DNA from: Actinophytocola sp044466355
Lineage (GTDB): Bacteria > Actinomycetota > Actinomycetes > Mycobacteriales > Pseudonocardiaceae
Reading direction: 5' to 3'
Assembly (NCBI RefSeq): GCF_044466355.1
Contig: NZ_JBITMQ010000019.1
Span: forward strand, 124,001-188,000
DNA length: 64,000 nt
Below, piece by piece: positions 42,156 through 51,940 of the stretch. The notes beneath the pieces are model-generated. The model did no database searches. It was not told the origin of the DNA and was given only the letters and a program-made list of their open reading frames with translations. The position numbers and the translations under genes were made by a program. Numbering within the stretch: position 1 is the stretch's first letter; every line of letters begins with the position of its first letter.

Positions 42156-42317
42156 CAGGTCCCGACCTGACCGGGCGCGGTCGGCAGGTCGGGTGGCTTG
42201 TGATGTTTTCGGGGGACGCCGGGAGAGTTCGTTCGGACCAGTGGGTTCGGCCGCCTGGATCACGTCAAAAGTCGTTGTGGGCAGCTGGGGACACAGGTGT
42301 CCGGTGTCGCCGGCTGT

Positions 42318-43073
42318 TCAGTCAGGCGTGGCCGCGGGTAAACCGACGTCTCGGCCCGCGGCGCCCATCGCGCGGCTGCGAGTGGTGAACCCGGCGTCCG
42401 CCGGGTGGGCCGGTGCGGTGTGCGTGACGAGCACGCCGTGGTGCGCGCGGGCGTGGCCCGGGTGGTCGTGAGCTGCCGATACCGATGTGCCGGGAGTGGA
42501 CGGGCCGGCGGGGGTCTTCACCGGTTCCGGGTCGGAACCGGTGAAGGACCGGTCGCCTGCGGGGTCGTGCTCCTCGGCGACGGCGGGCCGCGGCGCGATG
42601 ACCGGCGCAGCGGCAGGCTTGGGTGCGGCGGCCACCACCGGGGCGGTTGCCCGGACCGGTGCCACCGGCGCCGGCGCGACGGGCTCCGGGGCGGGCGGCG
42701 GCGTCTCGACGCGCTCGGTCCCCGCGGTGCCGGTCGTCACGTCGTCGGCGGGCGGCGAGACAGGCTCCTCGACGACCGGCTCCGGTGTCTCGTTCTCGAC
42801 GGGTACCGGCAGCGTCGTGGTCGTGTCGGTGAGCGAGCCGGTGACGCCGACGACCGCGTCGGTCAGCCCGGTGACCGTCTGGGTGACCCCGCCCAGGAGA
42901 CCGCCGAGCAGGCCGCCGGACGACTGCTCCATCGAGTGTGGTTGCTCGTCGTGGCGTGCCTCAGCGCCGGCGGAACCGGCGAACACGGCGGACAGCAGCC
43001 ACCCGGCCGCGGCGACGGCGACGACGAACAGCCCGCGGCGAAGCAGGCGACCCAGCTCCACCGCGACCACCAC
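42318..43073 (-). CDS. secreted Pro/Ala-rich protein of unknown function
   Basis: 251 residues. RGLFVVAVAAAGWLLSAVFAGSAGAEA is a clear export signal. After it comes a Gly-rich amphipathic segment (SSGGLLGGLLGGVTQTVTGL), then a long Pro/Ala/Val-rich, low-complexity stretch (VETPPPAPEPVAPAPVAPV) and a His/Asp-containing tail. No enzyme domain was recognised. The Gly-Leu repeat after the signal recalls small secreted envelope proteins of Pseudonocardiales. Upstream, GATCAC-GTCCG-GTGATC (43222-43238) is a short perfect inverted repeat that may be an operator; the rest of the 43074-43306 gap shows nothing. Confidence 0.65.
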   Translation of the reverse strand: MVVAVELGRLLRRGLFVVAVAAAGWLLSAVFAGSAGAEARHDEQPHSMEQSSGGLLGGLLGGVTQTVTGLTDAVVGVTGSLTDTTTTLPVPVENETPEPVVEEPVSPPADDVTTGTAGTERVETPPPAPEPVAPAPVAPVRATAPVVAAAPKPAAAPVIAPRPAVAEEHDPAGDRSFTGSDPEPVKTPAGPSTPGTSVSAAHDHPGHARAHHGVLVTHTAPAHPADAGFTTRSRAMGAAGRDVGLPAATPD

Positions 43074-43306
43074 CGTCCGTCAACGCGAGTACGCCGGCAG
43101 GGGTACCCGTGCCGACAGTGCACACTATCTAGCACCACACCGACACTCTGCACCCTAGCCGCGTGAGATCCACCCGGAAAGACGGCAAAAGCGCACCGTA
43201 TCGGCCGTATGGGGCAATGTTGATCACGTCCGGTGATCCTTTGTGCCGCCGACGTGGCGGTGCTCCTCGACCCCGCCCGTTCAGGTTCCAATGTGGATGC
43301 GTTCCG

Positions 43307-44467
<1,161 letters not shown>

Positions 44468-44496
44468 GGTCTCGAATCCTCACGGACAATGGTGGT

Positions 44497-45810
44497 GTGC
44501 GGCAACTGACCGAGAGCAAACACATCCGTGAGCGGAGCTCGCGGAGCGGACAAACAGTCGCAGCGCCGATTCCCGGTGAGGCGGAGAAGCGGCGTGCGCT
44601 GCGCAAGATGAAGCTGGTCGCGCTGTCGTTCCTGGTCGGCGCGGCCGTGGTGTTCCTGGTCATGTCGCTGTGGCCCGGCGAGCCCGCCTGGACCGGGTAC
44701 GTCAGGGCGGCCGCCGAGGCGGGCATGGTCGGCGCGCTGGCGGACTGGTTCGCGGTGACCGCGCTGTTCCGGCACCCGCTGGGGATCAGGATCCCGCACA
44801 CCGCGATCATCCCGACCCGCAAGGACGCCATCGGCAACAGCCTCGGTGACTTCGTCGGCGCGAACTTCCTGTCCGAGCAGGTCGTGCGCGAACGCCTGCG
44901 CCGGGTCGGCGTCGCGTCCCGGCTCGGCGCGTGGGTGGCGGAACCGGACAACGCGGAGCGGGTGACCGCCGAACTGGCGACCGTGGTGCGCGGCGTGGTC
45001 GCCGTGCTGCGCGACGAGGACGTGCAGGCGGTCATGGAGCAGGCCGTGGTCAAGCGCGTGGTCGCGGTGCCGTGGGGCCCGCCGCTGGGCAAACTCCTGG
45101 CCGGCGTGTTCGCCGACGGCTCGCACCACAAGCTGGTCGACCTGGTCTGCGACCGCGCGTACGAGTGGGTGAAGGACAACCACTCGACGGTCATGCGCGT
45201 GGTGTCCGACCGCGCGCCCAGCTGGTCGCCGAAGTTCGTCGACTCGATGGTCGCCGACAAGGTCTACGGCGAGGTCCTGTCGTTCGCGTGGCTGGTCAAG
45301 ACCGACCCGAACCACCCGATGCGCCTCGCGGTCGACAAGTTCCTCGCCGAGTTCGCGGCCGACCTGCAGACCGACCCGGCCACGATGGAACGCGCCGAGG
45401 CCGTGAAGCAGCAGGTGCTGGCGCACCCCGAGGTGCAGAACGTGATCGGCTCGGCGTGGTCGACGGCGAAGCGGCTGCTGCTGGACGCGGCCGAGGACCC
45501 GTCGAGTGAGCTGCGCAAACGTGTGCGCGAGGGCCTGATCTCGCTCGGCCGCCGCCTCACCGACGACGACACCCTGCGCGACAAGGTCGACAGCTGGGTC
45601 GAGGGCGCGGCCGCGTACGTGGTGGTCAACTACCGCGACGAGATCACCACGCTGATCACCGACACCGTGCAGCGCTGGGACGCCGAGGAGACCTCACGCA
45701 AGATCGAGCTGCAGGTGGGCCGCGACCTGCAGTTCATCCGCATCAACGGCACGGTCGTGGGTGCGCTGGCGGGCCTGCTGATCTACACGGTCGCTCAGCT
45801 GATCCTCTGA
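44497..45810 (+). CDS. DUF445 membrane-anchored protein (YjiN-like)
   Basis: 437 residues. A short N-terminal tail precedes a helix (LVALSFLVGAAVVFLVMSLW); EAGMVGALADWFAVTALFRHPLG and IPHTAIIPTRKDAIGNSLGDF are the DUF445 signature. The central part is long amphipathic helices, and a final helix (TVVGALAGLLIYTVAQLIL) anchors the C-terminus. Function of the family is unknown; an envelope-structural role is often proposed. Its last 16 bases overlap the convergent kinase-like gene. Confidence 0.85.
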   Translation: MRQLTESKHIRERSSRSGQTVAAPIPGEAEKRRALRKMKLVALSFLVGAAVVFLVMSLWPGEPAWTGYVRAAAEAGMVGALADWFAVTALFRHPLGIRIPHTAIIPTRKDAIGNSLGDFVGANFLSEQVVRERLRRVGVASRLGAWVAEPDNAERVTAELATVVRGVVAVLRDEDVQAVMEQAVVKRVVAVPWGPPLGKLLAGVFADGSHHKLVDLVCDRAYEWVKDNHSTVMRVVSDRAPSWSPKFVDSMVADKVYGEVLSFAWLVKTDPNHPMRLAVDKFLAEFAADLQTDPATMERAEAVKQQVLAHPEVQNVIGSAWSTAKRLLLDAAEDPSSELRKRVREGLISLGRRLTDDDTLRDKVDSWVEGAAAYVVVNYRDEITTLITDTVQRWDAEETSRKIELQVGRDLQFIRINGTVVGALAGLLIYTVAQLIL

Positions 45811-46706
45811 AACAGCTGCCAGTAGAGGCTGTTCATGCGGGCGGCGGCCGGGGCGTGGCGGGCCAGGATCGTCGCGATGCCCGGTGGCACGTGTGTGGGC
45901 ACGCCGCCGGTGGCGCACCACGCGACGAACTCGTTGCGGGCCGCCGGGACGGTACTGACTCCGCACACCTCGGTCGCGAGCCAGTTCACCAGGCGCATCG
46001 CCGCGTACTCGGCGTCGTGCGTCGCGTGCCGCCGCACGAACGCGTGCTCGGTGGTCGACAGCTCGAAGCGCGGCGACGTGACCAGCCCGAAGTCGGTGAG
46101 GTAGAGCCGTTCGCCGTCGGTGCGGAAGTTGTCGAAGTGCCCGTCCATGTGCAGCAGCTCGTGGTCGCGCAGGACGGCCACGATGTGCATGAGCTGCTGT
46201 TCCACCAGCTCCGCCTTGCTCGCCGGGTCGTCTCGCAGCCAGTCCCGCAGTGAGAGCGGGACGTACTCGGAGAACAGCACGAGGCTGTGGGACGCGGCGG
46301 CCAGCGCTTCGAGGCGGGCACGGACCGCGGCGCTGCCGTGCAGGGCGGCGACGACCGCGTCGATGTCGGCGTGCTCGGCCGCGACCGGCGCCCGGCCGGG
46401 CAGAACACGCCAGTGGAGGAGCCGCGGGATCGACCCGGTCCCGGTCAGGACCTCGTTCGCCGCCAGCTCGCGCCAGGCGTTGAACCCCGGGCTCACCACG
46501 CCGTACTGGCCGAGCAACGGCACGTCGAACAGGTTCGCGGTGGAGCGCGGACTGGCCAGTTCCCGGTCGGTCAGCGGGATGCGTTTGGCGAACACGGGCA
46601 CGCCGTCGACATCGACCACGGAAGAACCACCACCCACCCCCACCGCGCCGTCGGTGTCCACGAGCGCGGCCAGGTCGGCGTCGCTGTACGCGGCGATCCG
46701 GCTCAC
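45795..46706 (-). CDS. protein-kinase-like/phosphotransferase-like protein
   Basis: 303 residues from the GTG at 46706 (GTGA overlap with the CGNR gene). FAKRIPLTDREL holds a possible ATP-binding Lys, LLHMDGHFDNFRTDGERLYL resembles the catalytic HxDxxxxN loop of ABC1/APH-type kinases, and LTDFGLVTS is a DFG-like metal loop. It lacks Ser/Thr kinase membrane or sensor parts. Substrate unknown. Together with the CGNR-type regulator it forms a two-gene unit read away from the PadR operon. Confidence 0.7.
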   Translation of the reverse strand: MSRIAAYSDADLAALVDTDGAVGVGGGSSVVDVDGVPVFAKRIPLTDRELASPRSTANLFDVPLLGQYGVVSPGFNAWRELAANEVLTGTGSIPRLLHWRVLPGRAPVAAEHADIDAVVAALHGSAAVRARLEALAAASHSLVLFSEYVPLSLRDWLRDDPASKAELVEQQLMHIVAVLRDHELLHMDGHFDNFRTDGERLYLTDFGLVTSPRFELSTTEHAFVRRHATHDAEYAAMRLVNWLATEVCGVSTVPAARNEFVAWCATGGVPTHVPPGIATILARHAPAAARMNSLYWQLFQRIS

Positions 46707-47164
46707 TGGCCGACCGACCTGCGGCCGCGCCACGAGCGGGCCTTCTCGCGGTTGCCGCACACCTGCATGGAGCACCACGTGCGCGACCGGTTGCGGGAGT
46801 GGTCGTGGAAGGCCCAGCGGCAGTCGTCGGCCGGGCAGATCTTCACCCGGCTCCACTGTCCGAGCACGGCCAGCCGCGTGGCGGCCGCGAGCACGGCACC
46901 GGCCACGTCCGTGGCCGCGAGCCGGGGTGTGCCGCCGACCGGCAGCTCGGCGAGCACGGGCACGGACACCTCGCCGGGCGCCTCCCGGCGGTCCCCGGCG
47001 GCGGCTCGCAGCGCGGCGCGCACGGCACGCACGTCGGTGTCACCGTCGGTCAGCTCCCGGTCGGCGAGCCACCGCCGCCAGGCGTGCGGATCGGCGACGA
47101 CGTCGGTGCCGGTCTCGTGGTCCACGGTGTTCAGGAAGTCGACCACCAAGTCCACGTCAGTCAC
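46703..47164 (-). CDS. CGNR zinc-finger (ABATE) protein
   Basis: 153 residues. The N-terminal ABATE domain starts VDLVVDFLNTVDHETGTDVV with the Asn-Thr near residue 12, and the C-terminal zinc finger is CPADDCRWAFHDHSRNRSRT followed by WCSMQVCGNREKAR, the CGNR box. Such proteins are small DNA-binding regulators of stress or efflux genes. It is divergent from the PadR/ABC operon (109 bp between starts), so it could share that promoter region. Confidence 0.85.
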   Translation of the reverse strand: MTDVDLVVDFLNTVDHETGTDVVADPHAWRRWLADRELTDGDTDVRAVRAALRAAAGDRREAPGEVSVPVLAELPVGGTPRLAATDVAGAVLAAATRLAVLGQWSRVKICPADDCRWAFHDHSRNRSRTWCSMQVCGNREKARSWRGRRSVGQ

Positions 47165-47230
47165 GCAACCACTGTAGGCCTGACACTGGTTCTCTCGGTA
47201 AAACCCCTGCTCAGATGACTATTCCCTAAA

Positions 47231-47251
47231 TGTATAGATAGTGGCTATACA
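47231..47251. promoter_or_regulatory. PadR-type operator
   Basis: TGTATAG (47231-47237) and CTATACA (47245-47251) form a perfect inverted repeat with a 7-base centre, 21 bases before the padR-like ATG. The spacing and the TGTATA half-site fit PadR family operators. TACAGT (47259-47264) may be the -10 of the operon, so binding would block polymerase. Confidence 0.65.
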
Positions 47252-47272
47252 CCGCGTGTACAGTCATCGGGC

Positions 47273-47797
47273 ATGTCGATCGGACACACTCTGTTAGGAC
47301 TGCTCGAACGCGGCCCGCGCCACGGGTACGACCTCAAGCGGGCGTACGACGAGCACTTCGGGCACGACCGCCCGCTGCACTACGGGCAGGTCTACGCGAC
47401 CCTCTCGCGGCTGCTGAAGCACGGCCTCATCGAGGAGAGCGGCGTCGAACAGGGTGGCGGGCCGGACCGCAAGCGGTACACCGTCACGGCGGAGGGTGTC
47501 ACCGACGTCGACAAGTGGCTCGGCACTCCGGAGAAGCCCGAGCTGTACATGCAGAGCACGCTCTACACGAAGGTCGTCATCGCGCTCATGTCCGAGCGGG
47601 ACGCCCAGGACGTGCTCGACACCCAGCGGCACGCGCACCTGCGTGCCATGCGCGAGCTCACCGCCCGCAAGCGCGGCGGCGACCTCGCCGACCAGCTGAT
47701 CTGCGACCACGCGCTCTTCCACCTCGAGGCCGACCTGCGCTGGCTGGAGCTGACAGCGGCCCGCATCGACGAACTACGAAGGCAAGTGACCCCATGA
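47273..47797 (+). CDS. PadR-family transcriptional regulator
   Basis: 174 residues. The winged helix is at the start (GHTLLGLLERGPRHGYDLKR, then PLHYGQVYATLSRLLKHGLI with GPDRKRYTVTAEG), followed by the Vir_act_alpha_C helical dimerisation domain (TLYTKVVIALMSERDAQDVL). It is the first gene of a three-gene operon and overlaps the ABC ATPase start by 4 bases (ATGA), so it presumably represses its own drug-efflux-like transporter through the site at 47231. Confidence 0.9.
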   Translation: MSIGHTLLGLLERGPRHGYDLKRAYDEHFGHDRPLHYGQVYATLSRLLKHGLIEESGVEQGGGPDRKRYTVTAEGVTDVDKWLGTPEKPELYMQSTLYTKVVIALMSERDAQDVLDTQRHAHLRAMRELTARKRGGDLADQLICDHALFHLEADLRWLELTAARIDELRRQVTP

Positions 47798-48471
47798 CGC
47801 AACCCCTGCTCGTGGCGACCGACGTCGTCAAGTCCTTCGGCCCGACCAAGGCGCTGGACGGCGCCAACATGTCCGTCCGCGCCGGTGAGGTCGTGGCCGT
47901 GATGGGCCCGTCCGGCTCCGGCAAGTCCACGATGCTGCACTGCCTGGCCGGCATCATCCAGCCCGACTCGGGCACGGTGACGTACGACGGCAAGGAGCTG
48001 TCGGCCATGCCGGACCAGCCGCGCAGCACGCTGCGCCGCACCGAGTTCGGCTTCGTGTTCCAGTTCGGGCAGCTCGTGCCCGAACTGTCGTGCGTGGAGA
48101 ACGTGGCCCTGCCCATGCGGCTGGGCGGCATGAAGCGCCGCGACGCCGAGGCCAAGGCCCGCGTGTGGCTCGACCGGCTGGAGGTCGGCGACGCCGCCGG
48201 CAAGCGGCCCGGCGAGGTGTCCGGAGGTCAGGGGCAGCGGGTCGCGGTGGCCCGCGCGCTGGTCACGGGCCCGCGGGTGATCTTCGCCGACGAGCCGACC
48301 GGCGCACTGGACTCGCTGAACGGGGAGCACGTGATGCGCCTGCTCACCGAGGCCGCCCGCGACACCGGCGCCGCCGTGATCCTCGTGACCCACGAGCCGC
48401 GTGTCGCCGCGTACTCCGACCGCGAGGTCATCGTCAGGGACGGCCACACGAGGCAGGTGGAGTTCGCGTGA
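47794..48471 (+). CDS. ABC transporter ATP-binding protein (MacB/LolD-type)
   Basis: 225 residues with every motif of a MacB-type ATPase: Walker A VMGPSGSGKSTMLHCLAG, Q-loop FGFVFQFGQLVPELS, signature GEVSGGQGQRVAVARAL (Gln-Gly in place of the usual Gln-Gln), Walker B VIFADEPTGALDS and VTHEPRVA. Coupled by 4-base overlaps to the regulator before and the permease after. Substrate may be an antimicrobial or an envelope lipid; the local PadR control favours a drug response. Confidence 0.9.
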   Translation: MTQPLLVATDVVKSFGPTKALDGANMSVRAGEVVAVMGPSGSGKSTMLHCLAGIIQPDSGTVTYDGKELSAMPDQPRSTLRRTEFGFVFQFGQLVPELSCVENVALPMRLGGMKRRDAEAKARVWLDRLEVGDAAGKRPGEVSGGQGQRVAVARALVTGPRVIFADEPTGALDSLNGEHVMRLLTEAARDTGAAVILVTHEPRVAAYSDREVIVRDGHTRQVEFA

Positions 48472-50795
48472 GCCTCCGGGGGTGGATGAGCGACCTCGCC
48501 CTCGGGGTCCGGCTGGCCGTCGGGGGCGGCCGGACCTCGTGGGCGAGGCTCGCGCTCACGGCGGTGGGGATCGCCATCGCGACCGCCGTGCTGCTGGTGG
48601 GCGCGTCCACGGGCAACATGGCGCAACAGCGTGACCTGCGGCAGACCATCGACATGGTGGACGACCGGCCCGTCGAGGGCGTCGACCCGACCTACGTCGA
48701 CAGCAACTACACGGAGTTCTTCGGGGAGTCCATCGACGTCAGCTACGTCGCGGCGACCGGGCCGAACCCGGTGAAACCGGACGCGCTGCCCACGCTGCCC
48801 GGGCCGGGCGAGATGTACGCGTCGCCCGCGCTGGCCGAGTTGCTGGCGTCGCCCGACGGGGACCTGCTGAAGCCGAGGTTCCCCGAGAAGGTGATCGGCA
48901 CGCTCCCCCAGGAGCTGGTGCAGATGCCGGGCGACCTGCGGGCGTGGGTCGGCGTCGACGAGCAGGTCCTCGCCGACCTGCCGGCCATCACCGCGGCGTA
49001 CGGCTTCGGTGTCGCCCCGGAACAGATCGCGCTTGATCCGGGGATGCTGGCGCTGTTGCTGGTGGGCGCGGTCGTGTTGCTGCTGCCGGTGTTCATCTTC
49101 GTGACGTCCGCCAGCCGCATCGCCGGTGCCGAACGGGACCGCAGGCTCTCCGCGCTGCGGCTCGTCGGGTCCGGGTCGCGGCAGGTGCGCAGGATCGCGG
49201 CCGCCGAGTCGCTGGCAGGCACGCTCGTCGGCATGGTGCTCGGCGCGGTGGTGTTCGTGGTGGCGCGCCAGTTCACCGAGCAGGTCGACCTGTTCGGTGA
49301 GCGGGCGTACGTCTCCGACGTCGTGCCCGACCCGGTGCTGACGGTCCTGATCGTGCTGCTGATCCCGTCGCTGTCGGTGCTCACCGCGTTGTTCGCGTTG
49401 CGGCGCACGATCATCGAACCGCTCGGTGTCGTGCGGCAGAGCAAGCCCGTGCGCAGGCGCCTGTGGTGGCGGCTCGCGCTGATCGTGCTCGGTGTGGTCC
49501 TGCTGGTCACGCAGCTCGGCGCGGAGGACAACAGCGACACGTGGGTGTGGGCCGTGAGCGGCGGCGCCGCGCTCCTGCTGATCGGCGTGCCGGTGCTGCT
49601 GCCGTGGCTGATCGAACGGGTCGCCGGACAGGTGGCGGGCGGACCGACGTCGTGGCTGCTCGCGATCCGCAGGCTCCAGCTGGACAGCGGCACGTCCGCG
49701 CGGGTCGTCGGCGGGGTCGCGGTCGTGCTGGCCGGTGCCATCACGCTGCAGACCGTGCTCATGTCCGTCGCGGGCGACGTCGGGCTGCCCGGCGCCGCCG
49801 CGGAGGGGCCGCCGCCCGCCGTCGAGGTGTCGACGGACGCGGCGCGGGTGGCGACGGTGTCGAAGGACCTGGCCGCGGCCGACGGGGTGACGGACGTGCA
49901 CGCCATCCGCTACTCGTCGCTGTCCGAGAAGGAGCGGACCGACTCGGGGTTCAGCATGGTCGTGCTGGACTGCGCGGGCATCAGGGACCTGGTCAACCTC
50001 CGCGCCTGCGCCGACGGCGACGTGTTCCTGGTGCGGGACGAGTACGTGCCCCCGCCGAAGCCGGGCGCGCCGCTCGAGTGGCGCGACTACCGGAACAAGT
50101 CGAACACCGACTGGGACCCGGAGAACTACGTGGTCACCGGCTCGTGGACGGTGCCGGCGGACGCGAAGACCATCGACCGGCCCGAGAACACGAACATCTA
50201 CGCGTCGGTGATCGTGACCCCCGGCGCGGTCGACACGGCGGCGTTGCCGGACAGCGACTCCGCGAGCGTCTTCGCGATGGTCAGCGCCGACCTGGCGGCC
50301 GAACAGCTGGAAGGCATCCGCAACTCGGTGGCCGAACACCGCGTCGGGACGTGGGTGTACTCCTTCAACACCGGCCCGGACCTCACCCAACGGGAGCAGA
50401 CCTTCGTGGCGATCCGCACCGCGCTGTACGCGGGCTCGATCTTCACACTGCTGCTGGCGGGCGTCAGCCTGCTGGTGCTGGCACTGGAACACATCCGCGA
50501 ACGCCGCCGCACACTGGCGATGCTCACGGCGAGCGGCGTGCCCCGGGGTGTGCTGGGCCGGTCGCTGCTGTGGCAGGTGGCGCTGCCGATCGTGCTGGGC
50601 GTGGTGGTCGCGCTGATCACCGGCATCGGCCTGGCGGTGCTCGTGATGCGCCTGACGGAGGACCCGACGGTCATCGACTGGGGCGGTGTCGCGGTCCTGT
50701 GCGCGGGCGCCGTCGCACTGAGTCTCCTGGTGAGCGCCATGACGATGCCGTTCCTCCGCAACGCCACCCGCCTGACGGCGCTGCGGACCGAGTAG
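48468..50795 (+). CDS. FtsX/MacB-like ABC permease
   Basis: 775 residues. An N-terminal helix (LALTAVGIAIATAVLLVGAS), an extracytoplasmic domain, three helices around 185-315 (SRIAGAERDRRLSALRLVGS is the FtsX loop), two further helices, a second extracytoplasmic domain and a C-terminal FtsX triplet (LEHIRERRRTLAMLTASGVP). This double-FtsX layout of about 800 residues is usual in actinomycete exporters. GTG start in a GTGA overlap. A terminator follows the stop. Confidence 0.85.
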   Translation: MSLRGWMSDLALGVRLAVGGGRTSWARLALTAVGIAIATAVLLVGASTGNMAQQRDLRQTIDMVDDRPVEGVDPTYVDSNYTEFFGESIDVSYVAATGPNPVKPDALPTLPGPGEMYASPALAELLASPDGDLLKPRFPEKVIGTLPQELVQMPGDLRAWVGVDEQVLADLPAITAAYGFGVAPEQIALDPGMLALLLVGAVVLLLPVFIFVTSASRIAGAERDRRLSALRLVGSGSRQVRRIAAAESLAGTLVGMVLGAVVFVVARQFTEQVDLFGERAYVSDVVPDPVLTVLIVLLIPSLSVLTALFALRRTIIEPLGVVRQSKPVRRRLWWRLALIVLGVVLLVTQLGAEDNSDTWVWAVSGGAALLLIGVPVLLPWLIERVAGQVAGGPTSWLLAIRRLQLDSGTSARVVGGVAVVLAGAITLQTVLMSVAGDVGLPGAAAEGPPPAVEVSTDAARVATVSKDLAAADGVTDVHAIRYSSLSEKERTDSGFSMVVLDCAGIRDLVNLRACADGDVFLVRDEYVPPPKPGAPLEWRDYRNKSNTDWDPENYVVTGSWTVPADAKTIDRPENTNIYASVIVTPGAVDTAALPDSDSASVFAMVSADLAAEQLEGIRNSVAEHRVGTWVYSFNTGPDLTQREQTFVAIRTALYAGSIFTLLLAGVSLLVLALEHIRERRRTLAMLTASGVPRGVLGRSLLWQVALPIVLGVVVALITGIGLAVLVMRLTEDPTVIDWGGVAVLCAGAVALSLLVSAMTMPFLRNATRLTALRTE

Positions 50796-50801
50796 CCGGA
50801 C

Positions 50802-50833
50802 GCCGGGGAGAGGCCCGCCCGCCTCTCTCCGGC
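50802..50833. terminator. hairpin terminator after the ABC operon
   Basis: GCCGGGGAGAGGC (50802-50814) pairs with GCCTCTCTCCGGC (50821-50833) in a 13-bp stem with one G-T pair and a 6-base loop. It stands between two convergent genes and begins six bases after the permease stop, so it should serve both strands. Confidence 0.8.
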
Positions 50834-50840
50834 AGGCACG

Positions 50841-51788
50841 TCACCCCGCCAGGTTCCAGGCGGAGCCCATGTGCCACGCGGCGCAGATGTTGACGTCCAG
50901 CAGGTACGCGCCCGCCGTCCCGCACTGCGTGGCGCCGGTGCCCGGGTCAAGGGGCTGCCCGTGGCCCATACCGGTGATCGTGTACGTCTCCACGACCGTC
51001 CGCCCGTTCGCCGCGTACATCGCGTGCGGATAACCGGCGACCGTGTCCGTACTGGTCGGGGTCGCGGGGATGCCGTGCACGTTCGTCCACTGCTCGGCCA
51101 GTTCGGTCGCGTTCGACGGGCGGACCGTGTAGTCGGCGCTGCCCTGCCAGATGCTGACCGTCGGCCACGGACCCGTGTGCGACGACGCCGCCCGCACCGC
51201 GTCGCCCAGAGCCGTGGGCGACTGGTTCTTGCCGGGGTTCATGCACGAGAACGCGTCCATCATCGTCGTCGCGCACCGGTACGCGATGCCCGCGACGACA
51301 CCGCCGCCCGCGAACATCTCCGGGTAGGTCGCCAGCATGACCGCCGTCATCGCGCCGCCCGCCGACAGACCGGTGACGTGCACCCGCGACGCGTTCGCGC
51401 CGGTGTCGGCGACCGTCTTGCGCACCATCTGCGCGATCGACTCCGCCTCACCCTGCCCGCGGGTGGTGTCACCGCGCTCGAACCAGTTGAAGCACCTGTT
51501 GAAGTTGTTGGCACTCTGCTGTTCCGGCAGCACCACCGCGAACCGCAGCCGGTCGGCCAGCTCGGTCCACCCCGAGCCGGTGCCGTACCCGGTCGCGTTC
51601 TGCGTGCAGCCGTGCAACGCGACGACCACCGGTCTGCCCGTCGGCAGGTTCGCCGGGACGTACCGGTACATCTTCAGGTTGCCGGGGTTGCTCCCGAAGC
51701 TCGGCACGGGTTCCACGGCGGCCGCCGCCGGGGTCGCGCCGACGAACGTGAACAGGAGTGCGGCCACCAGGGCCATGGCTCGGAACAT
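50841..51788 (-). CDS. secreted PHB-depolymerase-family esterase
   Basis: 315 residues from the ATG at 51788 (GAGGTGGTGACGGC upstream). Signal peptide FRAMALVAALLFTFVGATPAAAA. The alpha/beta-hydrolase part has VVALHGCTQNATGY, the nucleophile elbow HVTGLSAGGAMTAVM, IWQGSADYTVRPSN with the acid, and YTITGMGHGQPLDPG with the His. This order and the early Cys in ALHGCTQ are those of the esterase/PHB depolymerase family (feruloyl or acetyl xylan esterase relatives). Substrate could be a polyester or an esterified plant polysaccharide. Confidence 0.85.
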   Translation of the reverse strand: MFRAMALVAALLFTFVGATPAAAAVEPVPSFGSNPGNLKMYRYVPANLPTGRPVVVALHGCTQNATGYGTGSGWTELADRLRFAVVLPEQQSANNFNRCFNWFERGDTTRGQGEAESIAQMVRKTVADTGANASRVHVTGLSAGGAMTAVMLATYPEMFAGGGVVAGIAYRCATTMMDAFSCMNPGKNQSPTALGDAVRAASSHTGPWPTVSIWQGSADYTVRPSNATELAEQWTNVHGIPATPTSTDTVAGYPHAMYAANGRTVVETYTITGMGHGQPLDPGTGATQCGTAGAYLLDVNICAAWHMGSAWNLAG

Positions 51789-51940
51789 GCCGTCACCACC
51801 TCGTTGTGTTTCGGCTGTTCTCACTCACGGTAGGCGTGCGGTCGCGGCGTGTTGAGAGTGGTCGCCACCACATTCAGGCAGCGGTTTGTGGTGGCGGCAC
51901 TCATTTCCGGGCGCGCGGAAGGCTTCTACTTTTCTGGGCT

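Noticed and set aside
42023..42388. 121-codon frame with GGGAGGA before its ATG
   Set aside because: The ribosome-like site lies in the inverted repeat, the codon usage lacks the usual GC bias and the frame runs through the terminator stem and antisense into another gene.
48228..50492. Very long antisense open frame opposite the FtsX-like permease, and similar long antisense frames opposite most genes
   Set aside because: High third-position GC leaves antisense frames open; their Arg/His/Gly-rich peptides match no family and the sense strands carry clear domains.
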